Below, piece by piece: positions 34,005 through 41,687 of a stretch of 64,000 nucleotides of DNA. Numbering within the stretch: position 1 is the stretch's first letter; every line of letters starts with the position of its first letter. Below the pieces are notes generated by a model. That model was given only the letters and a program-made list of their open reading frames with translations. It was not told where the DNA came from and searched no databases. The DNA is taken from positions 5,952,001 through 6,016,000 of the forward strand of contig NZ_CP098740.1 of the NCBI RefSeq assembly GCF_026167665.1, in the 5' to 3' direction. Source of the stretch: Streptomyces drozdowiczii. GTDB lineage: Bacteria > Actinomycetota > Actinomycetes > Streptomycetales > Streptomycetaceae. The position numbers and the translations under genes are program-made.

Positions 34005-34997
34005 GTGTTGATCGGTGAGGTGGCGCGGCGGTCCGGGGTCAGCGCGCGGATGCTCCGGCACTACGAGTCGCTGGGGCTGGTGCGGCCCACGGGGCGCAAC
34101 GACGTCGGATACCGGGAGTACTCCGGCGAGGACGTCCGGCGCATCTTCCACATCGAGAGCCTGCGGTCCCTCGGCCTGTCGCTGCGCGAGGTGGGGCGCG
34201 CCCTGGACGATCCCGGCTTCAGCCCGGCCGGTCTGGTGGACGACCTCGTCCGGCGGACCCGGGAACGCATCGCGAGCGAGACGGAGCTGCTGACCCGGCT
34301 CAGCCGGATCGGCGCCGCCGGGCCGGAGGACTGGGAAGGCGTCCTGCGCACCGTCGCCCTCCTCCAGGACCTCGGCTCCAGCAGCCCCGGAACCCGGCAG
34401 CGGGCCGCGCTGTCCTCGGGCGGCGAGGCTCCCGTGGAGGCCCTGGTCGAGGCGGTGCTCAGCGAGCGGGATCCGAGCGTGGCCGGTGCGCTGCGGTGGG
34501 CCCTGGCGCGGGCGGGCGGCGGGCTCGACCTGTTGGCGGAGGGCCTGGACTCGCCCGTCGCGGCGGTGCGCGCCCGGGCGGTGCGGGCGGTCGCCGGGAT
34601 TCCGGGCGAGGCGGCGAGCGCGCTGCTGCGGGATGCCCTCGGTCATCCCGATGTCGCGGTACGCCGGTACGCGGCGCCGGCGCTCGGTGCGCGCGGGGTG
34701 GCCGAGGCGGTCCCGACGCTGATCGGCATGGTCGCGGAGGCGGTGCGGGACGTGGACGCGGCCGACGCGCTCGGCGCACTGGCCGCTGATCCGGAGACCG
34801 CCGAGCGGATCGCCTCCGCGCTCGTCGGCCGCCTCGCCGACCCCGCGCTCGACGCGCCCGCCCGCCGCCGCCTCACCCAGGCGCTGGCCGACATCCTGGG
34901 GCCGACGGCGACACGGGCGCTCGGGGAGCTGGCGGAGGACGGGGACCGGGGGGTGGCGGTGACGGCGGTGTACCTGCTGGGGTTGCGCGAGGGGTGA
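34005..34997 (+). CDS. MerR regulator fused to HEAT repeats
   Basis: A 330-residue protein. Residues 1-70 are a MerR DNA-binding domain (IGEVARRSGVSARMLRHYE, LGLVRPTGRNDVGYREYS), followed by a dimerisation helix (about 75-115) and then HEAT-like repeats to the end (AVRARAVRAVAGIPGEAA, DVAVRRYAAPALGARG) in place of a small-molecule domain. GTG 34005 has GAAAGG six bases upstream. An in-frame GTG at 33972 would add 11 residues and overlap the preceding gene by 14 bases. Effector and targets are unknown; repeats suggest the signal is a protein. Confidence 0.82.
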   Translation: MLIGEVARRSGVSARMLRHYESLGLVRPTGRNDVGYREYSGEDVRRIFHIESLRSLGLSLREVGRALDDPGFSPAGLVDDLVRRTRERIASETELLTRLSRIGAAGPEDWEGVLRTVALLQDLGSSSPGTRQRAALSSGGEAPVEALVEAVLSERDPSVAGALRWALARAGGGLDLLAEGLDSPVAAVRARAVRAVAGIPGEAASALLRDALGHPDVAVRRYAAPALGARGVAEAVPTLIGMVAEAVRDVDAADALGALAADPETAERIASALVGRLADPALDAPARRRLTQALADILGPTATRALGELAEDGDRGVAVTAVYLLGLREG

Positions 34998-35009
34998 GCC
35001 CGGCCGGTG

Positions 35010-35435
35010 TCAGCCCCTGGCCGCGGCGAGGGCCGCGGTGTCCATGTAGTCGCGGACCTGGGTGATCAGGCCGTCGCGGACCCGGAGCACGAGCAGGCCG
35101 GGGACGGTGAAGACGGCGCCCGTGGCCGGCAGCGTCCCCGCCACCACATGCTCGGCGACGATCACCTCCGGGTCGTCCGTCTCGTACGCGGACACCGTCC
35201 TGACCTCGTCGATCCGTACGGGGCTCGCGCCCCAGACCGCCCGGTAACCGGTGCGTACGGCCTCGCGGCCCTCGTAGCGCGGCGGGAAGCCGGGGGCGGT
35301 GAAGGGGAACTCGTGCACCGCGTCGGCCGCGTACAGATCCGCGAGACCGTCCGCGGACTTGTCGAGCATGGCCTGGTGGTAAGCGGCCAGGGCCTCACGG
35401 GGGGTACGGACGCGGGCGGTTTCCGGGTGCGGCAC
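35010..35435 (-). CDS. SnoaL-like / NTF2-like domain protein
   Basis: A 141-residue single-domain protein of the SnoaL/NTF2 fold: AYHQAMLDKSADGLADLYA, HEFPFTAPGFPPRYEGREAV and VRDGLITQVRDYMD are typical. Relatives include polyketide cyclases and small-molecule isomerases; the substrate is unknown. GTG 35435 follows GGAG with seven-base spacing. The gene is divergent from a TetR gene, and a perfect palindrome starts 15 bases upstream of its start codon, so it is probably repressed by that TetR protein. Confidence 0.82.
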   Translation of the reverse strand: MPHPETARVRTPREALAAYHQAMLDKSADGLADLYAADAVHEFPFTAPGFPPRYEGREAVRTGYRAVWGASPVRIDEVRTVSAYETDDPEVIVAEHVVAGTLPATGAVFTVPGLLVLRVRDGLITQVRDYMDTAALAAARG

Positions 35436-35449
35436 GGTACGGCTCCATT

Positions 35450-35469
35450 CGCTCAACGCTTGTTGAGCG
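35450..35469. promoter_or_regulatory. palindromic TetR-type operator
   Basis: CGCTCAAC-GCTT-GTTGAGCG: perfect 8-bp arms around four bases, in the 84-bp gap between the divergent SnoaL-like and tetR genes. Size and position fit an operator for autoregulation. Confidence 0.75.
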
Positions 35470-35519
35470 TGACCGTAGGCCCGGAGGAGGGGTTCGGTCA
35501 ACGGCTGTAGAGTCGCGGC

Positions 35520-36089
35520 GTGACCACGCCTCGGGAGACCCGCGCCGACCGCCGCCGCGCCACCGAGGCGCGCATCCTGGAGAAGGCCCGGGAGGAGTTC
35601 GCCGCCAAGGGGTTCGACCGGACCACCATCCGCGCGGTCGCGGGCGCGGCCGGTGTGGACCCGGCCCTGGTCATGCAGTACTTCGGCTCGAAGCGTGAGC
35701 TGTTCGGCCGGGCCGTGCAGGTGTTCGCCGCACCCCCGCCGGAGGGTGCGGGCGCGGACGCGTTCGCGGACCGCATGCTGGCCACGCTGGGCCTGAAGCT
35801 GGGCGGTCTGCCCGAGGGGACGCTCGCGGTGCTGCGGTCGATGCTCACCGATCCGGCGGCCGCCGAGCACGTACGCGCCGCGCTCGGCGGTCAGATCGCC
35901 GACGCCGGTGCCGCCGTCCCGGCCCCTGACGACCGCGAACTGCGCGCCGCCCTGGCGGTCACCACGCTGCTCGGTGTGACCATCGGTCATCAGCTGCTGG
36001 GGCTGTCCGCCTTGCGCGAGGCGTCGCCCGACCGCATCGCCGCGCTGCTCCGGCCGGCGCTCAACGCGCTGGCCGAGCCCGCGCCGTGA
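35520..36089 (+). CDS. TetR family regulator
   Basis: A 189-residue repressor with the TetR HTH at about residues 15-60 (ARILEKAREEFAAKGFDRTT, VDPALVMQYFGSKRELF), followed by a ligand-binding helical domain. It probably controls itself and the divergent SnoaL-like gene through the palindrome at 35450-35469. Start GTG 35520 has no strong ribosome binding site. Its last 100 bases overlap the reading frame of the convergent unknown gene. Confidence 0.88.
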   Translation: MTTPRETRADRRRATEARILEKAREEFAAKGFDRTTIRAVAGAAGVDPALVMQYFGSKRELFGRAVQVFAAPPPEGAGADAFADRMLATLGLKLGGLPEGTLAVLRSMLTDPAAAEHVRAALGGQIADAGAAVPAPDDRELRAALAVTTLLGVTIGHQLLGLSALREASPDRIAALLRPALNALAEPAP

Positions 36090-36481
36090 ACGGGGTGCGG
36101 TGCCCCGCCGGTGTTCCCCTCCCGGAGGGCGGCGGCTTCCTCCAGCAGCGGCCAGCCGTCCATCTCCTGCCGACGCCGCTCCGACGGCTGCCATCCGTGG
36201 GCCGTCGCCACGTCGAGCAGGGCGCGGACGGCCCCCGGTTCGTGCAGGTTGAGCGACGCGCCCCCGACGTGGCCCACGTCTGCGGAGCCCAGGGGGGCGC
36301 CGCCCGGGACGTACCGGTCCGGGGCCTCGGCGAAGACGATGCGGAGGGATCCGCCCGAGCCGGGGCGCAGCGTGAGGATCTGGCGGCAGTTCCCACCGTC
36401 GGTGTGCCGGTGGCGCAGCGTCCACAGATACGTGCGCCCGCCGACGACCAGCCGCCGGGCCTTCTTCGCGTTGCGGGGCAT
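35990..36481 (-). CDS. conserved protein of unknown function
   Basis: A 163-residue protein beginning MPRNAKKARRLVVGGRTYLW. I recognise it as a type found in Streptomyces (basic start, then RHRHTDGGNCRQILTLRPG and RALLDVATAHGWQP) but with no known function. The last 35-40 residues are Ser/Ala-rich, lie antisense to tetR and look like non-native read-through, so a frameshift or lost stop near the C-terminus is possible. ATG 36481 is immediately followed by a convincing frame; no strong ribosome binding site. Confidence 0.6.
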   Translation of the reverse strand: MPRNAKKARRLVVGGRTYLWTLRHRHTDGGNCRQILTLRPGSGGSLRIVFAEAPDRYVPGGAPLGSADVGHVGGASLNLHEPGAVRALLDVATAHGWQPSERRRQEMDGWPLLEEAAALREGNTGGAPHPVHGAGSASALSAGRSSAAMRSGDASRKADSPSS

Positions 36482-36501
36482 GGGCCGAGCGTACGCGCCG
36501 G

Positions 36502-37287
36502 TCAGTCCAGCAGGGCGGCCGCGAACGTCCGGCGGTGGTCCGCCAGCCAGGTCCGGATCCGGTCCCAGCGTTCCCATCCGCCGCGCTCGGCCAACGCCCG
36601 GAGGTAGACGGGGTCCCCGTCGGCCACGCGGCGCGCGCCGAAGGCCCGGCAGACCTCCGTGGCCTGCTCGATGACGCCGGGCAACTCGGCGCGGTCCTCC
36701 GCCGGGAGGCCGTAACCGTTGGCGAGGATCCGCAGCCGTGCGGTCGCGTCGAGGCCGGGGGATGGAGGGCGGCCGCGGATTCGGGGTCGAGTATGGGCGC
36801 CCAGTAGCGGGCGGTCATGGCGACGTCCCAGAGGGGGCGGCCCGGGGCCGCCAGGTCGAAATCGATCAGGGCCGCGGCGCGGCCGTCGCGGAAGACGACG
36901 TTGTCCGGGCACACATCGTTGTGGCACATCGTCGTCCCGCCCTCCGGGGCGGCGAGATCCGTGGGCCACGCGGCGCGGGTGTCGACCGGGACGGCCGCGC
37001 CGGCCTCGTGGACCCGCCGCAGCAGGCTCCCCACCGATGCGAGGGCGGAATCCGTCAGCGCCCACTCCGGGAACGGCGGCAGAGCCACGTCGCCGGGGAT
37101 GAACGTCAGCTGCTCACGGCCGTCCGCGGTGAGACCGACGGGGGTCGGCGCCGCGTCGAAGCCGTGCCGCTTCAGCGCGCGGAGACAGGCGTGGAGTGCC
37201 GCGCGTGGGGCGCGGGGCCGGCCGCTTCACCAGGTCACCTCGGCGGTTCGCCATACCGCCGACCAGTGCCTGGTCCTCAGCCGTCAT
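36502..37287 (-). pseudogene. aminoglycoside phosphotransferase family protein, two frameshifts
   Basis: Three frames must be joined to read a full APH/choline-kinase-like protein of about 260 residues. From ATG 37287: MTAEDQALVGGMANR...VKRPAPRP. After the run at 37207-37210 the next frame gives ALHACLRALKRHGFD...LTFIPGDVALPPFPEW and the catalytic loop CHNDVCPDNVVF with the DFD metal motif (ALIDFDLAAPG). After the run at 36757-36761 the third frame gives ARLRILANGYGLPAEDR to the stop at 36502. All active-site motifs are intact, so the breaks are either recent or sequencing errors. Confidence 0.8.
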
Positions 37288-37325
37288 GGGGGTCACGCTA
37301 ACCAGCACCGGAGCGCGCCCAAGGT

Positions 37326-38291
37326 TCAGTGCGGGAACGTTCTCGGCGGACGCTGGCGGGGCAGCGCGGTGCGGAACTCCTCGATCACGGTACTCACCTG
37401 CCGCATCAGGTGAGTCCGTTCCAGCAGGCCGAGATAGAGATTGCGGCGGGCCAGGCCAGGCAGGTCCACACAGAAGTACATCGCCATCAGCGGGTTGACG
37501 AACAACTCGCTGTCCTTGGTCCTCTCCGTGAACCGGACGTTGCCGAAGTCACCGCGCACGGCAGCGGCCACGGATCCGTTCACGATGCTCGGGTGGCTCG
37601 CGGTGTGGCGCTGGGCGTGCGCCACCGCGTCGAGATACAGCGCGCCCTCGCGTCCCGCCCCGAGCAGCGAGAAGGCGCCGAGATAGGAGCCGTCCCGGTC
37701 CAGAGCGGCCAGGTTCTCCAGTACGAGCGAGTGGTTCACGCCGTGATACGCGTCCACCCCGAAGCCGAGGCAGGCCACCAGCCGGTGCGCGACCTCGTCG
37801 AGTCCGCTCACGGCGGCGAGGCTCGCCATGTCCTCCTCCGGGGTGCCGAGACCGTGCTCGTCGCCGCGCATCAGGATGTCGGTGCCGCCGTCCACCAGCA
37901 CGATCGCGTCGACACCACCGAGGTGCTCGATCAGCGCCCGGTAGGCCGTCCGCAGCGGCACGACCCCGATGCTCGGGAAGGCGTACACGGTCGGCGGCAG
38001 CTCCTGCGTCACCAGCCATCGCGCGAGCGTCCGTTCAGGGAAGTAGTCGCCGCGCAGGGGGGTGTCGGGCCCGATGGCCGCGACGTCCTGGTCCACCCAC
38101 ACATCGAGGTCCAGGCCGTACAGATCGGCGAAGGACAGGTTGGCGAGGTGCACCTCCTTGCCCGCCGACCGCAGCGCGAAGGCGAGCGGCAGCCCGGCGT
38201 ACACGTCGAAACCGCCGCCCGCACCGGCGATGAGCACCCGTTGCGCGTCGCGCAGGCGGGTGAAGAACGCGGGTTCCCCCAGAGAAATCAC
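37326..38291 (-). CDS. DUF1152 domain protein
   Basis: A 321-residue cytoplasmic protein of the DUF1152 family: VLIAGAGGGFDVYAGLPLAFAL near the N-terminus, IVLVDGGTDILMRGDE in the middle (acidic cluster) and the GNVRFTERTKDSELFVNPLMA region. The glycine-rich start suggests a nucleotide-binding fold. No function is established. Start is GTG 38291. It is the last gene before the degenerate islet. Confidence 0.82.
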   Translation of the reverse strand: MISLGEPAFFTRLRDAQRVLIAGAGGGFDVYAGLPLAFALRSAGKEVHLANLSFADLYGLDLDVWVDQDVAAIGPDTPLRGDYFPERTLARWLVTQELPPTVYAFPSIGVVPLRTAYRALIEHLGGVDAIVLVDGGTDILMRGDEHGLGTPEEDMASLAAVSGLDEVAHRLVACLGFGVDAYHGVNHSLVLENLAALDRDGSYLGAFSLLGAGREGALYLDAVAHAQRHTASHPSIVNGSVAAAVRGDFGNVRFTERTKDSELFVNPLMAMYFCVDLPGLARRNLYLGLLERTHLMRQVSTVIEEFRTALPRQRPPRTFPH

Positions 38292-38363
38292 CGGATGACG
38301 CTACCAGGAGGGCGAGTCGGCACCGGGCGATGTGGTGAGAGCGGACATCGCGGCTGACCTGTG

Positions 38364-38745
38364 CCAGTTACCCCTGATCGATTGCTACTACGCGGCGACG
38401 GCCCGGGACCATGTGGGCTACGAGCCTGGCTGAAGCGGGGCCGGCTGACTCTGCTGGACCGCGATCCACCCATGGACGCGATTGTCTCGCAGTCGTTCTG
38501 GCTGCACTGGCACGACGGCACCCGCAAGCGCCGGTACGCTCCCGACTACTTCGTCCGGCTGTCCGACGGTGGTGCCCGCGTCGTTGACGTCCGGGCCGAG
38601 GACGAGATGGACGAGGCGACGCGGGAGACGTTCGACGCGACCAAACATGCCTGCCGGGCCGTGCGCTGGGAGTTTGAGTAGGCCGGGCGGCCCGAGCCGG
38701 TGTTCATGGCCAACGTCCGCTGGCTGTCTCGGCATCGGCGGCCCG
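38364..38745 (+). pseudogene. TnsA-like transposase endonuclease subunit, broken
   Basis: Joined reading: LIDCYYAATARDHVGYE, then after a one-base loss near 38423, WLKRGRLTLLDRDP, SQSFWLHWHDGTRKRRYAPDY, VDVRAEDEMDEA and WEFE. A TAG at 38679-38681 interrupts, and the same frame continues with GRPEPVFMANVRWLSRHRRP. These are the segments of TnsA-like heteromeric transposase endonuclease subunits of actinobacteria, including the PD-(D/E)xK core (APDYF...VDVRA). The N-terminal third is missing. It is clearly inactive: truncation, frameshift and nonsense mutation. Confidence 0.72.
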
Positions 38746-39226
38746 CCGCGGCCGGCCGCCGCCACCGGCTCTGTCCACCTGCATGCCGACGCACCGCCTG
38801 CCTCCAACGTCAACAGGGAGACGCTTCATCGACGGGGCCGAGCGTCAACGATGATCCTCCCCACCGAGAAGAGCGTCGCCGCATAGCCTGCGAAGAACCG
38901 CTGCTTTCGGGCTCTCGACCGCACCGCCAGACGTGCTCAGCGACCCGTCGGCAGCACGCCCGCCGATGGAGCCGACTCCATCACCCGAACAGTCCATCCT
39001 CTGCGGTCAACGAGCCCGCCGCGGCCTCGACCCAGCTCCTTGCAGAATTCGAACCTTCGAGCTCTTCCACGACCTCATCGAGGGATAGGCACGGCAGAGC
39101 GCGTCGATGGTGCTCGAGGAACTGCCGGCAGAAAGCCCGCCGCCGTCGCGAAATCGCTGTTGGCGGCAGCCAAGTGCGGGGCCTCTCCTCCGCCTTCCCG
39201 CTTGGGCAGCCAGCGGGGGGAGCGGA

Positions 39227-39637
39227 TCAGACGGCGAGGCGGCTGGGCACTGCGTCTGCACGGCCGTAGTTGAGCACCTGGGCAAGGACTTCGCGGAACT
39301 GGACGATGTCTTCGGCTGGTGCTTCGATGACGGCCTCGATCTCGCTGTCCTCCAATCGCAGGTCATCCAGAGCGCCAGGGTCCAGTGAGACGTGCAGGAC
39401 GTTGCCCGCCAGAACGGCTTCACGCACACATCCGTACGCGGTCCCCTGGCCAGCTGTGACCAGGCAGTGCGTGTCCATCCCCAGAGCGATCTCCTGGTCG
39501 TCCGGATCGTCCTCACCCGCCATGAACATCAGGATGAAGCCGCTGCCATCCACTCGCTCGGCAAGCGCAGCTTCAGTGAAGTAGCCGTCGGGATCAATCT
39601 CGGTTCTGGCGGTACGGGCGGTGAATCGGTACGTCAT
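39227..39637 (-). CDS. Imm10 family immunity protein
   Basis: An intact 136-residue protein of the immunity protein 10 family, starting MTYRFTAR and carrying PDDQEIALGMDTHCLVTAGQGTAYGCVREAVL and a C-terminal helix (DIVQFREVLAQVL). Imm10 proteins neutralise toxins of polymorphic toxin systems. No toxin gene is nearby, so this is an orphan. The start at 39637 directly follows the relic of a DUF6188-like gene, whose original stop appears to overlap it (ATGA). It is the only unbroken gene in the islet. Confidence 0.75.
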   Translation of the reverse strand: MTYRFTARTARTEIDPDGYFTEAALAERVDGSGFILMFMAGEDDPDDQEIALGMDTHCLVTAGQGTAYGCVREAVLAGNVLHVSLDPGALDDLRLEDSEIEAVIEAPAEDIVQFREVLAQVLNYGRADAVPSRLAV

Positions 39638-39639
39638 GA

Positions 39640-39990
39640 CGGCGTTCTACCAGTACGGCCCCCTGAGGCTTCAGACGGGGGCAAGACGGATCGGACGAGC
39701 AGGTCAGATGGTGGCCTGTGTCGAAGACGAGACACAGGGTGCCGGACTTGAACGCGACCGCCGACAGGACATTCGCCCCGAAGAGTGCGAGTGCCCCCGC
39801 GACGTCCTGCGACTCCGGATTCAGGAGCACGGACGGGTTGGCGCGCGCTGTACCGTGCGAGAGGTCGACGGGTGCTTCCAACGCGACTTCCCCGTTCGAG
39901 TCGAGGCCAGCACGAGCCGGAAGTCCACGGTGATCCTGGTGACGCTCATCCCGCGAAGGTTCAGGACCCACGGGTCCTCGTGTTCGACGG
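39640..39990 (-). pseudogene. DUF6188-like gene, frameshifted
   Basis: Minus-strand pieces match DUF6188 proteins: MSVTRITVDFRLVLA (from ATG 39949) in one frame, then after a shift near 39910, DSNGEVALEAPVDLSHG, ESQDVAGALALFGANVLS and SGTLCLVFDTGHHLT in the next. The C-terminus beyond the HHLT motif is garbled. DUF6188 genes often accompany immunity genes in Streptomyces, fitting the Imm10 gene immediately downstream. Confidence 0.6.
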
Positions 39991-40129
39991 GGGCTCTCTT
40001 CAGCGCTCACCACTGCACCCTGGCTGATCTGACATTCGAAGGCCAAGAGGCGGGCGAACTCTGCTGCAACCATGCGGGCGGACGCAGCTGGCGGAACGGT
40101 GATGCAGAGCACGGGAATGCGGTCTGCGC

Positions 40130-40380
40130 CCGGCCGCCGTCAGCTCGGCAGCCTCGACCCGTTCGCGCTCGGCCAGCGAACAGCGTTCTGGATCGAACTC
40201 CGGCCGCGGCTTGGTCCCTTCCGGAGCATCGGGCGGCAAGCGTGTCGACGCTCCCGCTCCAGTCGCGACTCGAAGCCGAGGTGTCGCCCGGTCGTCGCCG
40301 CCCAGTACCAGCCCGGGAAGTGACGCTCGCCGCGCGACCAGCAGAACGTACGGACCGGATCGGCACCCTCGAACCGGCTC
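40130..40380 (-). pseudogene. TnsA-like N-terminal relic joined to a transposase-like fragment
   Basis: On the minus strand, FEGADPVRTFCWSRGERHFPG, WYWAATTGRHLGFESRLERE (about 40372-40250) matches the N-terminal segment of TnsA-like proteins, the part missing from the relic at 38.4 kb. A different frame just downstream (about 40222-40133) gives PRPEFDPERCSLAERERVEA and AELTAAGR, which resembles the N-terminus of TniA/Mu-type transposases. The second match is from memory and weaker. A deletion between the two genes would explain the join. Confidence 0.55.
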
Positions 40381-40606
40381 GTCACACAGTCCCGCGGCGG
40401 ACGCCGGCGACGCCCGTGCACCGCGTCGACGTACGACGACTCGACGCACGTCGCTGCCCGATCCACCCCAGCCGGTACAGCCGCCCAGCACCCCCCGTGC
40501 ACTCAACCGCGCGACCAGGTTCGCTGAGGCAGGAGCCCCAACGACTCGGTTGAGTGAGACAGGGCAGCGGCCTGTTTCCGGGTAGCGGTTGTCATGCGAT
40601 CGGTTC

Positions 40607-40616
40607 CGATATATCG
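40607..40616. promoter_or_regulatory. candidate PadR operator
   Basis: The AT-rich palindrome CGATATATCG, followed by TTGAGACATCGCGACA, lies 60 bases upstream of padR. PadR proteins often bind ATATATC-type inverted repeats near their own promoter. Confidence 0.45.
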
Positions 40617-40676
40617 TTGAGACATCGCGACAGTACAGCGATAGACGAAAGATCAACGTAAGCAGAGGAGTGCGTC

Positions 40677-41291
40677 ATGCGTTCACATGGATTCGAGCAT
40701 GGACATGCACATGGTCACGGGCGCGGCCCGTACGGCCCCGAGGGGCGACGTGGGGGTTTTGAGGGGCAGCGGGCGGCGTTCGGGCCGTTCGGGCCGCCGT
40801 TCGGCGGTGGGCCGTTCGGTGGTGGACGGGGCCGGGGTGGCGGCCGGGGGAGGGCGCGGCGCGGTGATGTGCGCGCGTCGATCCTGGCGCTGCTCAAGGA
40901 CCGGCCGATGCACGGGTACGAGATGATCCAGGAGATCGGCGAGCGCAGCGGAGGGGCCTGGCGGCCCAGTCCCGGCTCGGTGTACCCGACCCTTCAGCTG
41001 CTGGAGGACGAAGGGCTGATCACCAGCGCGAGCGAGGGCGGCAAGAAGCTGTTCACGCTCACCGACACCGGCCGCACCGAGGCCGAGACCGGTCCCGAGG
41101 CGCCCTGGGAAGAGGCCGGGCGCGGGGTCGACTGGGAGGGCATGAACGAGGTCCGGCAGGCCGGGTTCGGTCTGATGGAGGCGTTCGGCCAGGTCTGGAA
41201 GACCGGCTCCGCCGACCAGCGCGACAAGGCGGTCGCCGTCATCAACGAGGCCCGCAAGAAGCTGTACCTCATCCTCGCCGATGAGCACTGA
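40677..41291 (+). CDS. PadR family regulator
   Basis: A 204-residue regulator. After a His/Gly-rich N-terminus (HGFEHGHAHGHGRGPYG, about residues 4-60) comes the PadR winged helix (about 63-140: RASILALLKDRPMHGYEMIQ, SPGSVYPTLQLLEDEGLI) and a C-terminal dimer helix. The histidine-rich tail could bind metal. AGAGGAG precedes ATG 40677. No obvious target gene is adjacent; autoregulation through the AT-rich palindrome upstream is likely. Confidence 0.9.
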   Translation: MRSHGFEHGHAHGHGRGPYGPEGRRGGFEGQRAAFGPFGPPFGGGPFGGGRGRGGGRGRARRGDVRASILALLKDRPMHGYEMIQEIGERSGGAWRPSPGSVYPTLQLLEDEGLITSASEGGKKLFTLTDTGRTEAETGPEAPWEEAGRGVDWEGMNEVRQAGFGLMEAFGQVWKTGSADQRDKAVAVINEARKKLYLILADEH

Positions 41292-41315
41292 GCCCCGCCG
41301 TGGGCCGGTGTGACG

Positions 41316-41344
41316 GAGCCCGGTGGCCTCAGGCCGCCGGGCTC
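41316..41344. terminator. hairpin terminator after padR
   Basis: GAGCCCGG/CCGGGCTC outer stem and GGCC/GGCC inner stem with loop TCA, 24 bases after the padR stop and nine bases before the end of the small leftward ORF. Confidence 0.82.
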
Positions 41345-41352
41345 CTCGCTGT

Positions 41353-41541
41353 TCACGCCTCCGTGGTGATCGGCCAGATCCGTGCCGCGTCGAAGCGGTC
41401 GGACGCGCGGGGGTGCGGGCCGTCGTCGTGGCAGTGGAAGGCGCACCAGAAGAGGTCCGCGGGCAGGGCGTCCAGCGGCGCGTGGACCCGGTAGACGTAC
41501 TCGCGCCCGTCCAGCGCCGGCAGGGACACCAGCCAGCTCAC
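41353..41541 (-). CDS. small conserved-looking protein of unknown function
   Basis: A 62-residue ORF from GTG 41541, with GGGAGGGGG about nine bases upstream and a shared terminator after it. The peptide (VSWLVSLPALDGREYVYRVH, DLFWCAFHCHDDGPHPRASD) has aromatic residues, a Cys-His-Cys cluster and balanced composition unlike the usual random frames here, so it is probably real. No family recognised. Confidence 0.55.
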   Translation of the reverse strand: MSWLVSLPALDGREYVYRVHAPLDALPADLFWCAFHCHDDGPHPRASDRFDAARIWPITTEA

Positions 41542-41687
41542 CCCGGCCCCCTCCCGCCGCCGCGAACAACCGCTCCGTGCTGTGGGACGTGTACGGGCGG
41601 TGCGTCGGTTGCCCCGTCCCGGGGAGCACTCATCGCGTCAGGTGTCACCGGGATGACGCTCCTGACCGCAACTGTCATGATGTGCCG

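Larger units (their letters stand above)
38340..40600. mobile_element. degenerate islet with Tn7-type transposon relics
   Basis: This 2.3-kb stretch holds broken pieces of two TnsA-like genes in opposite orientation, a possible piece of a Mu/TniA-type transposase, a frameshifted DUF6188-like gene and one intact Imm10 gene. Codon use is less strictly GC-ending than in neighbours and long stretches (38750-39226, 39990-40130) contain no gene I can support. No terminal inverted repeats or target duplication were found by eye. Boundaries are approximate. Confidence 0.55.

Noticed and set aside
39044..39057. T-arm-like sequence AAGGTTCGAATTCT on the minus strand in the islet
   Set aside because: The flanking stem bases do not pair and there is no anticodon or acceptor stem, so not a tRNA or a clear attachment site.
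38981..39226. minus-strand frame pieces downstream of Imm10
   Set aside because: Short coding-like segments exist in different frames but none could be tied to a family or a start codon.
38700..39269. 189-residue plus-strand frame in the islet
   Set aside because: Only its first 15-20 residues match the TnsA-like C-terminus; the rest is Arg/Ser-rich without structure.
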